Assembly: GCA_034769895.1 (NCBI GenBank)
Contig: CM068373.1
Coordinates: 199,372,134-199,436,133, forward strand
Origin: Magicicada septendecula
Lineage: Eukaryota > Arthropoda > Insecta > Hemiptera > Cicadidae
Direction of reading: 5' to 3'
Length of the DNA: 64,000 bases
Part shown: positions 10,816 to 24,830 of the stretch, piece after piece
Numbering within the stretch: the stretch's first letter is position 1
Layout of the letters: every line of letters starts with the position of its first letter
Notes under the pieces: model-generated
Databases searched by the model: none
What the model was told of the DNA's origin: nothing
The model's input: the letters and a program-made list of their open reading frames with translations, nothing else
Translations under genes and position numbers: made by a program

Positions 10816-11196
10816 AATAAATATTCCTTAAAAAATAAATCAGGTGTCTATAAAATTAAATGCGATAATTGTGCAGCATTCTACATTGGCCAATCCGGCA
10901 GAGATTTTTATACAAGATTTTTAGAGCACATTCCAAAAACAAATAATAATAATTCCAGTTTTGCACAACATTTAATAGAAAATGATCATAGTTATACTAG
11001 TTTCGAAAACAATTTCGTGGCGTTGCATACTTGCAAGAAGGGTAAATTAATGGATAGTCTAGAGGAGTTCGAAATATACAAAGCTACAAAAAACGCAATG
11101 ACCAAAAATAACATATTAAATGACCAAATGAACTTCGGTTCTAATAACCTGTTTGACACTGCTATACGGTTGAATGATAAGTATAGCCAGTCGTGA
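10816..11196 (+). other. GIY-YIG endonuclease domain (U4)
   Basis: This domain is open in a third frame without its own ATG. GVY is at 10843-10851 and YIG at 10882-10890. Between them is CDNC, the CxxC insert typical of PLE endonucleases. GRDFYTRFLEH supplies the catalytic Arg, LEEFEIY the metal-binding Glu, and FAQHLIENDH the paired histidines. The domain ends in YSQS and TGA. The same frame is free of stops in every unit examined except U12. The recurrent antisense 75-79-codon frame starting in this region is its shadow. Confidence 0.88.
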
Positions 11197-11351
11197 GGAA
11201 GTCGTAGTACAGCGTGCATGCATGCGAGCACTCCGAGCGATTCAGTTGTTACGTTTTTATTTATATATATTTTATTTAAAAGATTCTAAATATTTTAAAT
11301 TATGACAAACCACAAATTGTGGTATACATTTATGTTTTGATTATTGTGTAT

Positions 11352-11382
11352 CTGAAGATGGGATTTTATCCCGAAACGCGTC
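11352..11382 (+). ncRNA. Hammerhead-like core, U4
   Basis: Core unchanged. The base change ATTAAAC to ATTTAAC follows the GTC and is shared with U5-U9, U11, U12 and U14. Confidence 0.45.
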
Positions 11383-11469
11383 ATTTAACGACAGCAGCTA
11401 GTGTCACTAAGGTGGACCGAATAAGGTAATTTAATTATATTAACCATAAACTGACTCGGTACGTAAAAC

Positions 11470-13924
11470 ATGAATAGATTGAAATTGGAACCTTACCAGG
11501 TAAAAATTGCGTATACACTTCAAAATCAAAAACTAAAACTATTTAAAACTAATTCAAATATTAAATTTAATAAAATTTGTCTATACAAAAATCTTATCCC
11601 AAATTACGCTAAAATCAAAATTAACGGAACCTCTAGAATGGCCAGAAAAACTGAGCAATTTGCAAGTAAATACAGGATAAAAGAAGAAATTAAATTCTTA
11701 TATAGGAAGAAAATCTCATTAAACTCAGCTGTATATAAAACACATTTAGAACTATATAATAATGTTCACCCTGCTCTATGCGATACAATCATACAACATA
11801 TTAATCAATACGTTAAGAATAAGATTAGATTCCAGAAGAATAAACAAACTAATAAAATTGGCCGTTTGATAAGCAATCAAAACAACGATAAATTCAATAA
11901 TGAAAAACATGCTTTCTACCCTAGACTGATAAACATGACTAACATGGTTCTCACGAACACAGAGGAAAATCTTATCAATAAGGGACTGAATTACAATTTT
12001 CCACCGAATCTTAAAAATAAAAATAACATAATTAAAGAAATAGTTGAAGCCGAATCTGTAATTAAGTGTGTTCCAGACTTAAATGAACGACATGAACTAC
12101 GAATATTAATAAACAATAGATTCCATTAAGCAATTAATAATAATTATCATAAACAAAAGAAATTAAATTATACAAAAACAAAACATGAACAACTAACAGC
12201 TAAATAAAAAACTCTTACAAAATAACATTTACTTAACGAAGGTTGATAAAGGCAATACTATAGCATTGTTAGACTTAGACGAATATAAACAAAAGGTATA
12301 CAAATTCATTAATAATAACAACATAACAAAGTTAAATAATGATCCCACCAAAAAATACACATTAGATTTGAATAAAACAATAAATAAATGTACAGATCTA
12401 TTTGAGAAACATATATGCTACTCACTGAAACCAATAAAAGCTAGTGCACCATGCTTAAATGGTCTACCCAAAGTAGACAAAAAAGACACACCAATTAGAC
12501 CTTTAGTAAATTATACAACCGCTCCAAGCTATAAAGTAGCAAAAACCTTGGTAAAAATAATCAAACAACATATAAGCTTAGATAATAACCAGAGTATAAA
12601 AGGTTATAAAGATTTTATTGAAAAATTACGTCATATTAATATTAAGCCTAGTTACAAGCTAGTGTCCTTTGACATAGTGGATCTGTATACCAATTTCCCA
12701 ATTGTTGAAACTTTAAAATTACTCAAACAAAATTTAATAAATAATAATACCTTAGAAAAAAGAAAAATTAATCAGTTAATGTTACTATTAGAAATAGTAC
12801 TTAATCAAAACTATTTTTTTTTTATGGTTCATACTACACACAAAATGAGGGCCTAGCAATGGGTTCTCCACTCTCAGGTATCCTCGCTGATATTTATTTG
12901 AATCATCTAGAAAATACTAAAATTTTAAAAAACAATTATTTTGACAAAAAAATAGTATATTATTCAAGATATGTGGATGACACCTTTGTTATTTTCAATG
13001 GTAACAATAGACAGCTCGAGTCATTTAATAACTATTTAAATAAAATACATAAGACAATAAAATTCACTATGGAAATTGAAAATAACAAAAATATTAATTT
13101 CCTGGATCTAACCATAACAAATAACGGTAATGGACTGACATACAAAATATACAGAAAGCACACTTGCACAGATACGGTTATACATGCTAAGTCATTTCAT
13201 CCTCCAGCCCAAAAAATGGCTGCATTTAACAGCTTTATTGACAGATTACTTTGTGTTCCCCTTAATAACGAAGACTATGATCAAGAAGTAAATATTATGA
13301 AACAAATAGCTCTAAATAATGGTTACAGGCCAGTAATAGTTGATAAAATGATAATGAAACATAAAAAACGTTTAGAAAATAAAAATACCAATATTATTAA
13401 CCAACATAATAAAAAACATAAAAAATTCATTTCAGCTAATTATACTGGCTTGTTGCCAAATATTTTAAAATCTGTTTTAAAAGTAAAGGATATACTACTT
13501 CATTCAAAACCTGTAATAATTTAAAAAGCTTTTTCAAAACTAAAATAAGTATTCCTTAAAAAATAAATCAGGTGTCTATAAAATTAAATGCGATAATTGT
13601 GCAGCATTCTACATTGGCCAATCCGGCAGAGATTTTTATACAAGATTTTTAGAGCACATTCCAAAAACAAATAATAATAATTCCAGTTTTGCACAACATT
13701 TAATAGAAAATGATCATAGTTATACTAGTTTCGAAAACAATTTCGTGGCGTTGCATACTTGCAAGAAGGGTAAATTAATGGATAGTCTAGAGGAGTTCGA
13801 AATATACAAAGCTACAAAAAACGCAATGACCAAAAATAACATATTAAATGACCAAATGAACTTCGGTTCTAATAACCTGTTTGACACTGCTATACGGTTG
13901 AATGATAAGTATAGCCAGTCGTGA
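11470..13924 (+). pseudogene. U5: PLE RT/GIY-YIG pseudogene
   Basis: Shared stop at 12127-12129, 8-bp deletion near 12200, poly-T frameshift near 12815 and RT/GIY-YIG break after 13524. RT halves are open 12266-12856 and 12859-13524. Private changes shared only with U6 are Asp to Val in FPIVET, Ile to Lys in LEKRK, Asn to His in THKMR and a G in ATAAGTATTCC after the RT. The pair therefore arose by a recent one-unit duplication. Confidence 0.88.
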
Positions 13925-14079
13925 GGAAGTCGTAGTACAGCGTGCATGCATGCGAGCACTCCGAGCGATTCAGTTGTTACGTTTTTATTTATATATATTT
14001 TATTTAAAAGATTCTAAATATTTTAAATTATGACAAACCACAAATTGTGGTATACATTTATGTTTTGATTATTGTGTAT

Positions 14080-14110
14080 CTGAAGATGGGATTTTATCCC
14101 GAAACGCGTC
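14080..14110 (+). ncRNA. Hammerhead-like core, U5
   Basis: Core unchanged. Confidence 0.45.
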
Positions 14111-14197
14111 ATTTAACGACAGCAGCTAGTGTCACTAAGGTGGACCGAATAAGGTAATTTAATTATATTAACCATAAACTGACTCGGTACGTAAAAC

Positions 14198-16652
14198 ATG
14201 AATAGATTGAAATTGGAACCTTACCAGGTAAAAATTGCGTATACACTTCAAAATCAAAAACTAAAACTATTTAAAACTAATTCAAATATTAAATTTAATA
14301 AAATTTGTCTATACAAAAATCTTATCCCAAATTACGCTAAAATCAAAATTAACGGAACCTCTAGAATGGCCAGAAAAACTGAGCAATTTGCAAGTAAATA
14401 CAGGATAAAAGAAGAAATTAAATTCTTATATAGGAAGAAAATCTCATTAAACTCAGCTGTATATAAAACACATTTAGAACTATATAATAATGTTCACCCT
14501 GCTCTATGCGATACAATCATACAACATATTAATCAATACGTTAAGAATAAGATTAGATTCCAGAAGAATAAACAAACTAATAAAATTGGCCGTTTGATAA
14601 GCAATCAAAACAACGATAAATTCAATAATGAAAAACATGCTTTCTACCCTAGACTGATAAACATGACTAACATGGTTCTCACGAACACAGAGGAAAATCT
14701 TATCAATAAGGGACTGAATTACAATTTTCCACCGAATCTTAAAAATAAAAATAACATAATTAAAGAAATAGTTGAAGCCGAATCTGTAATTAAGTGTGTT
14801 CCAGACTTAAATGAACGACATGAACTACGAATATTAATAAACAATAGATTCCATTAAGCAATTAATAATAATTATCATAAACAAAAGAAATTAAATTATA
14901 CAAAAACAAAACATGAACAACTAACAGCTAAATAAAAAACTCTTACAAAATAACATTTACTTAACGAAGGTTGATAAAGGCAATACTATAGCATTGTTAG
15001 ACTTAGACGAATATAAACAAAAGGTATACAAATTCATTAATAATAACAACATAACAAAGTTAAATAATGATCCCACCAAAAAATACACATTAGATTTGAA
15101 TAAAACAATAAATAAATGTACAGATCTATTTGAGAAACATATATGCTACTCACTGAAACCAATAAAAGCTAGTGCACCATGCTTAAATGGTCTACCCAAA
15201 GTAGACAAAAAAGACACACCAATTAGACCTTTAGTAAATTATACAACCGCTCCAAGCTATAAAGTAGCAAAAACCTTGGTAAAAATAATCAAACAACATA
15301 TAAGCTTAGATAATAACCAGAGTATAAAAGGTTATAAAGATTTTATTGAAAAATTACGTCATATTAATATTAAGCCTAGTTACAAGCTAGTGTCCTTTGA
15401 CATAGTGGATCTGTATACCAATTTCCCAATTGTTGAAACTTTAAAATTACTCAAACAAAATTTAATAAATAATAATACCTTAGAAAAAAGAAAAATTAAT
15501 CAGTTAATGTTACTATTAGAAATAGTACTTAATCAAAACTATTTTTTTTTTATGGTTCATACTACACACAAAATGAGGGCCTAGCAATGGGTTCTCCACT
15601 CTCAGGTATCCTCGCTGATATTTATTTGAATCATCTAGAAAATACTAAAATTTTAAAAAACAATTATTTTGACAAAAAAATAGTATATTATTCAAGATAT
15701 GTGGATGACACCTTTGTTATTTTCAATGGTAACAATAGACAGCTCGAGTCATTTAATAACTATTTAAATAAAATACATAAGACAATAAAATTCACTATGG
15801 AAATTGAAAATAACAAAAATATTAATTTCCTGGATCTAACCATAACAAATAACGGTAATGGACTGACATACAAAATATACAGAAAGCACACTTGCACAGA
15901 TACGGTTATACATGCTAAGTCATTTCATCCTCCAGCCCAAAAAATGGCTGCATTTAACAGCTTTATTGACAGATTACTTTGTGTTCCCCTTAATAACGAA
16001 GACTATGATCAAGAAGTAAATATTATGAAACAAATAGCTCTAAATAATGGTTACAGGCCAGTAATAGTTGATAAAATGATAATGAAACATAAAAAACGTT
16101 TAGAAAATAAAAATACCAATATTATTAACCAACATAATAAAAAACATAAAAAATTCATTTCAGCTAATTATACTGGCTTGTTGCCAAATATTTTAAAATC
16201 TGTTTTAAAAGTAAAGGATATACTACTTCATTCAAAACCTGTAATAATTTAAAAAGCTTTTTCAAAACTAAAATAAGTATTCCTTAAAAAATAAATCAGG
16301 TGTCTATAAAATTAAATGCGATAATTGTGCAGCATTCTACATTGGCCAATCCGGCAGAGATTTTTATACAAGATTTTTAGAGCACATTCCAAAAACAAAT
16401 AATAATAATTCCAGTTTTGCACAACATTTAATAGAAAATGATCATAGTTATACTAGTTTCGAAAACAATTTCGTGGCGTTGCATACTTGCAAGAAGGGTA
16501 AATTAATGGATAGTCTAGAGGAGTTCGAAATATACAAAGCTACAAAAAACGCAATGACCAAAAATAACATATTAAATGACCAAATGAACTTCGGTTCTAA
16601 TAACCTGTTTGACACTGCTATACGGTTGAATGATAAGTATAGCCAGTCGTGA
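14198..16652 (+). pseudogene. U6: PLE pseudogene, twin of U5
   Basis: Shared stop at 14855-14857, 8-bp deletion, poly-T frameshift near 15545 and RT/GIY-YIG break after 16252. RT halves are 14994-15584 and 15587-16252. Its translated segments are identical to those of U5 over all three open parts, including the FPIVET, LEKRK and THKMR variants. The period to U5 is exactly 2728 bp. Confidence 0.88.
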
Positions 16653-16807
16653 GGAAGTCGTAGTACAGCGTGCATGCATGCGAGCACTCCGAGCGATTCA
16701 GTTGTTACGTTTTTATTTATATATATTTTATTTAAAAGATTCTAAATATTTTAAATTATGACAAACCACAAATTGTGGTATACATTTATGTTTTGATTAT
16801 TGTGTAT

Positions 16808-16838
16808 CTGAAGATGGGATTTTATCCCGAAACGCGTC
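16808..16838 (+). ncRNA. Hammerhead-like core, U6
   Basis: Core unchanged. Confidence 0.45.
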
Positions 16839-16925
16839 ATTTAACGACAGCAGCTAGTGTCACTAAGGTGGACCGAATAAGGTAATTTAATTATATTAAC
16901 CATAAACTGACTCGGTACGTAAAAC

Positions 16926-19380
16926 ATGAATAGATTGAAATTGGAACCTTACCAGGTAAAAATTGCGTATACACTTCAAAATCAAAAACTAAAACTATTT
17001 AAAACTAATTCAAATATTAAATTTAATAAAATTTGTCTATACAAAAATCTTATCCCAAATTACGCTAAAATCAAAATTAACGGAACCTCTAGAATGGCCA
17101 GAAAAACTGAGCAATTTGCAAGTAAATACAGGATAAAAGAAGAAATTAAATTCTTATATAGGAAGAAAATCTCATTAAACTCAGCTGTATATAAAACACA
17201 TTTAGAACTATATAATAATGTTCACCCTGCTCTATGCGATACAATCATACAACATATTAATCAATACGTTAAGAATAAGATTAGATTCCAGAAGAATAAA
17301 CAAACTAATAAAATTGGCCGTTTGATAAGCAATCAAAACAACGATAAATTCAATAATGAAAAACATGCTTTCTACCCTAGACTGATAAACATGACTAACA
17401 TGGTTCTCACGAACACAGAGGAAAATCTTATCAATAAGGGACTGAATTACAATTTTCCACCGAATCTTAAAAATAAAAATAACATAATTAAAGAAATAGT
17501 TGAAGCCGAATCTGTAATTAAGTGTGTTCCAGACTTAAATGAACGACATGAACTACGAATATTAATAAACAATAGATTCCATTAAGCAATTAATAATAAT
17601 TATCATAAACAAAAGAAATTAAATTATACAAAAACAAAACATGAACAACTAACAGCTAAATAAAAAACTCTTGCAAAATAACATTTACTTAACGAAGGTT
17701 GATAAAGGCAATACTATAGCATTGTTAGACTTAGACGAATATAAACAAAAGGTATACAAATTCATTAATAATAACAACATAACAAAGTTAAATAATGATC
17801 CCACCAAAAAATACACATTAGATTTGAATAAAACAATAAATAAATGTACAGATCTATTTGAGAAACATATATGCTACTCACTGAAACCAATAAAAGCTAG
17901 TGCACCATGCTTAAATGGTCTACCCAAAGTAGACAAAAAAGACACACCAATTAGACCTTTAGTAAATTATACAACCGCTCCAAGCTATAAAGTAGCAAAA
18001 ACCTTGGTAAAAATAATCAAACAACATATAAGCTTAGATAATAACCAGAGTATAAAAGGTTATAAAGATTTTATTGAAAAATTACGTCATATTAATATTA
18101 AGCCTAGTTACAAGCTAGTGTCCTTTGACATAGTGGATCTGTATACCAATTTCCCAATTGATGAAACTTTAAAATTACTCAAACAAAATTTAATAAATAA
18201 TAATACCTTAGAAATAAGAAAAATTAATCAGTTAATGTTACTATTAGAAATAGTACTTAATCAAAACTATTTTTTTTTTATCGTTCATACTACAAACAAA
18301 ATGAGGGCCTAGCAATGGGTTCTCCACTCTCAGGTATCCTCGCTGATATTTATTTGAATCATCTAGAAAATACTAAAATTTTAAAAAACAATTATTTTGA
18401 CAAAAAAATAGTATATTATTCAAGATATGTGGATGACACCTTTGTTATTTTCAATGGTAACAATAGACAGCTCGAGTCATTTAATAACTATTTAAATAAA
18501 ATACATAAGACAATAAAATTCACTATGGAAATTGAAAATAACAAAAATATTAATTTCCTGGATCTAACCATAACAAATAACGGTAATGGACTGACATACA
18601 AAATATACAGAAAGCACACTTGCACAGATACGGTTATACATGCTAAGTCATTTCATCCTCCAGCCCAAAAAATGGCTGCATTTAACAGCTTTATTGACAG
18701 ATTACTTTGTGTTCCCCTTAATAACGAAGACTATGATCAAGAAGTAAATATTATGAAACAAATAGCTCTAAATAATGGTTACAGGCCAGTAATAGTTGAT
18801 AAAATGATAATGAAACATAAAAAACGTTTAGAAAATAAAAATACCAATATTATTAACCAACATAATAAAAAACATAAAAAATTCATTTCAGCTAATTATA
18901 CTGGCTTGTTGCCAAATATTTTAAAATCTGTTTTAAAAGTAAAGGATATACTACTTCATTCAAAACCTGTAATAATTTAAAAAGCTTTTTCAAAACTAAA
19001 ATAAATATTCCTTAAAAAATAAATCAGGTGTCTATAAAATTAAATGCGATAATTGTGCAGCATTCTACATTGGCCAATCCGGCAGAGATTTTTATACAAG
19101 ATTTTTAGAGCACATTCCAAAAACAAATAATAATAATTCCAGTTTTGCACAACATTTAATAGAAAATGATCATAGTTATACTAGTTTCGAAAACAATTTC
19201 GTGGCGTTGCATACTTGCAAGAAGGGTAAATTAATGGATAGTCTAGAGGAGTTCGAAATATACAAAGCTACAAAAAACGCAATGACCAAAAATAACATAT
19301 TAAATGACCAAATGAACTTCGGTTCTAATAACCTGTTTGACACTGCTATACGGTTGAATGATAAGTATAGCCAGTCGTGA
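16926..19380 (+). pseudogene. U7: PLE RT/GIY-YIG pseudogene
   Basis: Shared stop at 17583-17585, 8-bp deletion, poly-T frameshift near 18270 and RT/GIY-YIG break after 18980. The N-terminal part matches U5 and U6 (TNSNIK), but the RT has reverted to FPIDET and carries FFFIVH, as do U3, U8 and U9. This unit therefore bridges two groups. An A to G change at 17672 makes a TTG that lengthens the apparent RT frame upstream to 17671; it is not a real start. Confidence 0.88.
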
Positions 19381-19535
19381 GGAAGTCGTAGTACAGCGTG
19401 CATGCATGCGAGCACTCCGAGCGATTCAGTTGTTACGTTTTTATTTATATATATTTTATTTAAAAGATTCTAAATATTTTAAATTATGACAAACCACAAA
19501 TTGTGGTATACATTTATGTTTTGATTATTGTGTAT

Positions 19536-19566
19536 CTGAAGATGGGATTTTATCCCGAAACGCGTC
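19536..19566 (+). ncRNA. Hammerhead-like core, U7
   Basis: Core unchanged. Confidence 0.45.
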
Positions 19567-19653
19567 ATTTAACGACAGCAGCTAGTGTCACTAAGGTGGA
19601 CCGAATAAGGTAATTTAATTATATTAACCATAAACTGACTCGGTACGTAAAAC

Positions 19654-22105
19654 ATGAATAGATTGAAATTGGAACCTTACCAGGTAAAAATTGCGTATAC
19701 ACTTCAAAATCAAAAACTAAAACTATTTAAAACTAATTTAAATATTAAATTTAATAAAATTTGTCTATACAAAAATCTTATCCCAAATTACGCTAAAATC
19801 AAAATTAACGGAACCTCTAGAATGGCCAGAAAAACTGAGCAATTTGCAAGTAAATACAGGATAAAAGAAGAAATTAAATTCTTATATAGGAAGAAAATCT
19901 CATTAAACTCAGCTGTATATAAAACACATTTAGAACTATATAATAATGTTCACCCTGCTCTATGCGATACAATCATACAACATATTAATCAATACGTTAA
20001 GAATAAGATTAGATTCCAGAAGAATAAACAAACTAATAAAATTGGCCGTTTGATAAGCAATCAAAACAACGATAAATTCAATAATGAAAAACATGCTTTC
20101 TACCCTAGACTGATAAACATGACTAACATGGTTCTCACGAACACAGAGGAAAATCTTATCAATAAGGGACTGAATTACAATTTTCCACCGAATCTTAAAA
20201 ATAAAAATAACATAATTAAAGAAATAGTTGAAGCCGAATCTGTAATTAAGTGTGTTCCAGACTTAAATGAACGACATGAACTACGAATATTAATAAACAA
20301 TAGATTCCATTAAGCAATTAATAATAATTATCATAAACAAAAGAAATTAAATTATACAAAAACAAAACATGAACAACTAACAGCTAAATAAAAAACTCTT
20401 ACAAAATAACATTTACTTAACGAAGGTTGATAAAGGCAATACTATAGCATTGTTAGACTTAGACGAATATAAACAAAAGGTATACAAATTCATTAATAAT
20501 AACAACATAACAAAGTTAAATAATGATCCCACCAAAAAATACACATTGGATTTGAATAAAACAATAAATAAATGTACAGATCTATTTGAGAAACATATAC
20601 GCTACTCACTGAAACCAATAAAAGCTAGTGCACCATGCTTAAATGGTCTACCCAAAGTAGACAAAAAAGACACACCAATTAGACCTTTAGTAAATTATAC
20701 AACCGCTCCAAGCTATAAAGTAGCAAAAACCTTGGTAAAAATAATCAAACAACATATAAGCTTAGATAATAACCAGAGTATAAAAGGTTATACAGATTTT
20801 ATTGAAAAATTACGTCATATTAATATTAAGCCTAGTTACAAGCTAGTGTCCTTTGACATAGTGGATCTGTATACCAATTTCCCAATTGATGAAACTTTAA
20901 AATTACTCAAACAAAATTTAATAAATAATAACACCTTAGAAATAAGAAAAATTAATCAGTTAATGTTACTATTAGAAATAGTACTTAATCAAAACTATTT
21001 TTTTTTTATCGTTCATACTACAAACAAAATGAGGGCCTAGCAATGGGTTCTCCACTCTCAGGTATCCTCGCTGATATTTATTTGAATCATCTAGAAAATA
21101 CTAAAATTTTAAAAAACAATTATTTTGACAAAAAATAGTATATTATTCAAGATATGTGGATGACACCTTTGTTATTTTCAATGGTAACAATAGACAGCTC
21201 GAGTCATTTAATAACTATTTAAATAAAATACATAAGACAATAAAATTCACTATGGAAATTGAAAATAACAAAAATATTAATTTCCTGGATCTAACCATAA
21301 CAAATAACGGTAATGGACTGACATACAAAATATACAGAAAGCACACTTGCACAGATACGGTTATACATGGAGTCATTTCATCCTCCAGCCCAAAAAATGG
21401 CTGCATTTAACAGCTTTATTGACAGATTACTTTGTGTTCCCCTTAATAACGAAGACTATGATCAAGAAGTAAATATTATGAAACAAATAGCTCTAAATAA
21501 TGGTTACAGGCCAGTAATAGTTGATAAAATGATAATGAAACATAAAAAACGTTTAGAAAATAAAAATACCAATATTATTAACCAACATAATAAAAAACAT
21601 AAAAAATTCATTTCAGCTAATTATACTGGCTTGTTGCCAAATATTTTAAAATCTGTTTTAAAAGTAAAGGATATACTACTTCATTCAAAACCTGTAATAA
21701 TTTAAAAAGCTTTTTCAAAACTAAAATAAATATTCCTTAAAAAATAAATCAGGTGTCTATAAAATTAAATGCGATAATTGTGCAGCATTCTACATTGGCC
21801 AATCCGGCAGAGATTTTTATACAAGATTTTTAGAGCACATTCCAAAAACAAATAATAATAATTCCAGTTTTGCACAACATTTAATAGAAAATGATCATAG
21901 TTATACTAGTTTCGAAAACAATTTCGTGGCGTTGCATACTTGCAAGAAGGGTAAATTAATGGATAGTCTAGAGGAGTTCGAAATATACAAAGCTACAAAA
22001 AACGCAATGACCAAAAATAACATATTAAATGACCAAATGAACTTCGGTTCTAATAACCTGTTTGACACTGCTATACGGTTGAATGATAAGTATAGCCAGT
22101 CGTGA
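19654..22105 (+). pseudogene. U8: PLE pseudogene with two extra frameshifts
   Basis: Besides the shared stop (20311-20313), 8-bp deletion and poly-T loss, it has A6 instead of A7 before YYSRYVDD (near 21130). A 2-nt loss near 21367-21370 turns CATGCTAAGTC into CATGGAGTC. Cys to Arg (HIRYS) and Lys to Thr (GYTDF) are shared only with U9. The second RT half is split into 21156-21410 and 21367-21705. Period 2725 bp. Confidence 0.88.
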
Positions 22106-22260
22106 GGAAGTCGTAGTACAGCGTGCATGCATGCGAGCACTCCGAGCGATTCAGTTGTTACGTTTTTATTTATATATATTTTATGTAAAAGATTCTAAAT
22201 ATTTTAAATTATGACAAACCACAAATTGTGGTATACATTTATGTTTTGATTATTGTGTTT

Positions 22261-22291
22261 CTGAAGATGGGATTTCATCCCGAAACGCGTC
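22261..22291 (+). ncRNA. Hammerhead-like core, U8 (loop variant)
   Basis: The stem II loop changes from TTT to TTC (GGGATTTCATCCC), leaving the stem paired. The preceding base triplet TAT becomes TTT, removing one possible stem I pair. The loop and flank changes are shared with U9. Confidence 0.45.
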
Positions 22292-22378
22292 ATTTAACGA
22301 CAGCAGCTAGTGTCACTAAGGTGGACCGAATAAGGTAATGTAATTATATTAACCATAAACTGGCTCGGTACGTAAAAC

Positions 22379-24830
22379 ATGAATAGATTGAAATTGGAAC
22401 ATTACCAGGTAAAAATTGCGTATACACTTCAAAATCAAAAACTAAAACTATTTAAAACTAATTTAAATATTAAATTTAATAAAATTTGTCTATACAAAAA
22501 TCTTATCCCAAATTACGCTAAAATCAAAATTAACGGAACCTCTAGAATGGCCAGAAAAACTGAGCAATTTGCAAGTATATACAGGATAAAAGAAGAAATT
22601 AAATTCTTATATATGAAGAAAATCTCATTAAACTCAGCTGTATATAAAACACATTTAGAACTATATAATAATGTTCACCCTGCTCTATGCGATACAATCA
22701 TACAACATATTAATCAATACGTTAACAATAAGATTAGATTCCAGAAGAATAAACAAACTAATAAAATTGGCCGTTTGATAAGCAATCAAAACAACGATAA
22801 ATTCAATAATGAAAAACATGCTTTCTACCCTAGACTGATAAACATGACTAACATGGTTCTCACGAACACAGAGGAAAATCTTATCAATAAGGGACTGAAT
22901 TACAATTTTCCACCGAATCTTAAAAATAAAAATAACATAATTAAAGAAATAGTTGAAGCCGAATCTGTAATTAAGTGTGTTCCAGATTTAAATGAACGAA
23001 ATGAACTACGAATATTAATAAATAATAGATTCCATTAAGCAATTAATAATAATTATCATAAACAAAAGAAATTAAATTATACAAAAACAAAACATGAACA
23101 ACTAACAGCTAAATAGAAAACTCTTACAAAATAACATTTACTTAACGAAGGTTGATAAAGGCAATACTATAGCATTGTTAGACTTAGACGAATATAAACA
23201 AAAGGTATACAAATTCATTAATAATAACAACATAACAAAGTTAAATAATGATCCCACCAAAAAATACACATTAGATTTGAATAAAACAATAAATAATTGT
23301 ACAGATCTATTTGAGAAACATATACGCTACTCACTGAAACCAATAAAAGCTAGTGCACCATGCTTAAATGGTCTACCCAAAGTAGACAAAAAAGACACAC
23401 CAATTAGACCTTTAGTAAATTATACAACCGCTCCAAGCTATAAAGTAGCAAAAACCTTGGTAAAAATAATCAAACAACATATAAGCTTAGATAATAACCA
23501 GAGTATAAAAGGTTATACAGATTTTATTGAAAAATTACGTCATATTAATATTAAGCCTAGTTACAAGCTAGTGTCCTTTGACATAGTGGATCTGTATACC
23601 AATTTCCCAATTGATGAAACTTTAAAATTACTCAAACAAAATTTAATAAATAATAACACCTTAGAAATAAGAAAAATTAATCAGTTAATGTTACTATTAG
23701 AAATAGTACTTAATCAAAACTATTTTTTTTTTATCGTTCATACTACAAACAAAATGAGGGCCTAGCAATGGGTTCTCCACTCTCAGGTATCCTCGCTGAT
23801 ATTTATTTGAATCATCTAGAAAATACTAAAATTTTAAAAAACAATTATTTTGACAAAAAATAGTATATTATTCAAGATATGTGGATGACACCTTTGTTAT
23901 TTTCAATGGTAACAATAGACAGCTCGAGTCATTTAATAACTATTTAAATAAAATACATAAGACAATAAAATTCACTATGGAAATTGAAAATAACAAAAAT
24001 ATTAATTTCCTGGATCTAACCATAACAAATAACGGTAATGGACTGACATACAAAATATACAGAAAGCACACTTGCACAGATACGGTTATACATGGAGTCA
24101 TTTCATCCTCCAGCCCAAAAAATGGCTGCATTTAACAGCTTTATTGACAGATTACTTTGTGTTCCCCTTAATAACGAAGACTATGATCAAGAAGTAAATA
24201 TTATGAAACAAATAGCTCTAAATAATGGTTACAGGCCAGTAATAGTTGATAAAATGATAATGAAACATAAAAAACGTTTAGAAAATAAAAATACCAATAT
24301 TATTAACCAACATAATAAAAAACATAAAAAATTCATTTCAGCTAATTATACTGGCTTGTTGCCAAATATTTTAAAATCTGTTTTAAAAGTAAAGGATATA
24401 CTACTTCATTCAAAACCTGTAATAATTTAAAAAGCTTTTTCAAAACTAAAATAAATATTCCTTAAAAAATAAATCAGGTGTCTATAAAATTAAATGCGAT
24501 AATTGTGCAGCATTCTACATTGGCCAATCCGGCAGAGATTTTTATACAAGATTTTTAGAGCACATTCCAAAAACAAATAATAATAATTCCAGTTTTGCAC
24601 AACATTTAATAGAAAATGATCATAGTTATACTAGTTTCGAAAACAATTTCGTGGCGTTGCATACTTGCAAGAAGGGTAAATTAATGGATAGTCTAGAGGA
24701 GTTCGAAATATACAAAGCTACAAAAAACGCAATGACCAAAAATAACATATTAAATGACCAAATGAACTTCGGTTCTAATAACCTGTTTGACACTGCTATA
24801 CGGTTGAATGATAAGTATAGCCAGTCGTGA
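22379..24830 (+). pseudogene. U9: PLE pseudogene, near-twin of U8
   Basis: It shares with U8 the A6 tract (near 23856), the 2-nt loss at CATGGAGTC (near 24093), HIRYS and GYTDF. Shared stop at 23036-23038, poly-T loss near 23730 and RT/GIY-YIG break after 24430. Private N-terminal changes are FASIYR and LYMKK. LEHYQ is shared with U10, and the C-terminal variant ERNEL with U10-U14. The ACTCT preceding the RT has TAG in place of TAA, as in U10-U13. Confidence 0.88.

Larger units (their letters stand above)
8734..11196 (+). pseudogene. U4: least-damaged PLE unit (reference)
   Basis: This is the best template for reading the element. The span is 821 codons, a normal PLE length. Only three breaks are seen: TAA at 9391-9393, the 1-nt poly-T loss near 10085-10095, and the frame change between RT (stop 10794-10796) and GIY-YIG. 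The product would be a PLE polyprotein that nicks DNA with GIY-YIG and copies its RNA with the RT in the nucleus. The start ATG 8734 is the first in-frame ATG after the noncoding region and is conserved in all full units. It keeps the extra 8 bp also seen in U3. Private changes include D to H in SLHNNQ and N to K in NYLKK. No gene name is assigned, because the PLE clade cannot be fixed by eye. Confidence 0.9.

Noticed and set aside
17671..17700. TTG start giving a longer RT frame in U7
   Set aside because: It arises from one A to G change next to the 8-bp deletion; a eukaryotic PLE RT is read from the upstream ATG.
21215..21406. Antisense 63-codon frame in U8 (and at 23940-24131 in U9)
   Set aside because: It is opposite the RT palm region and created by the 2-nt loss shared by these two units.
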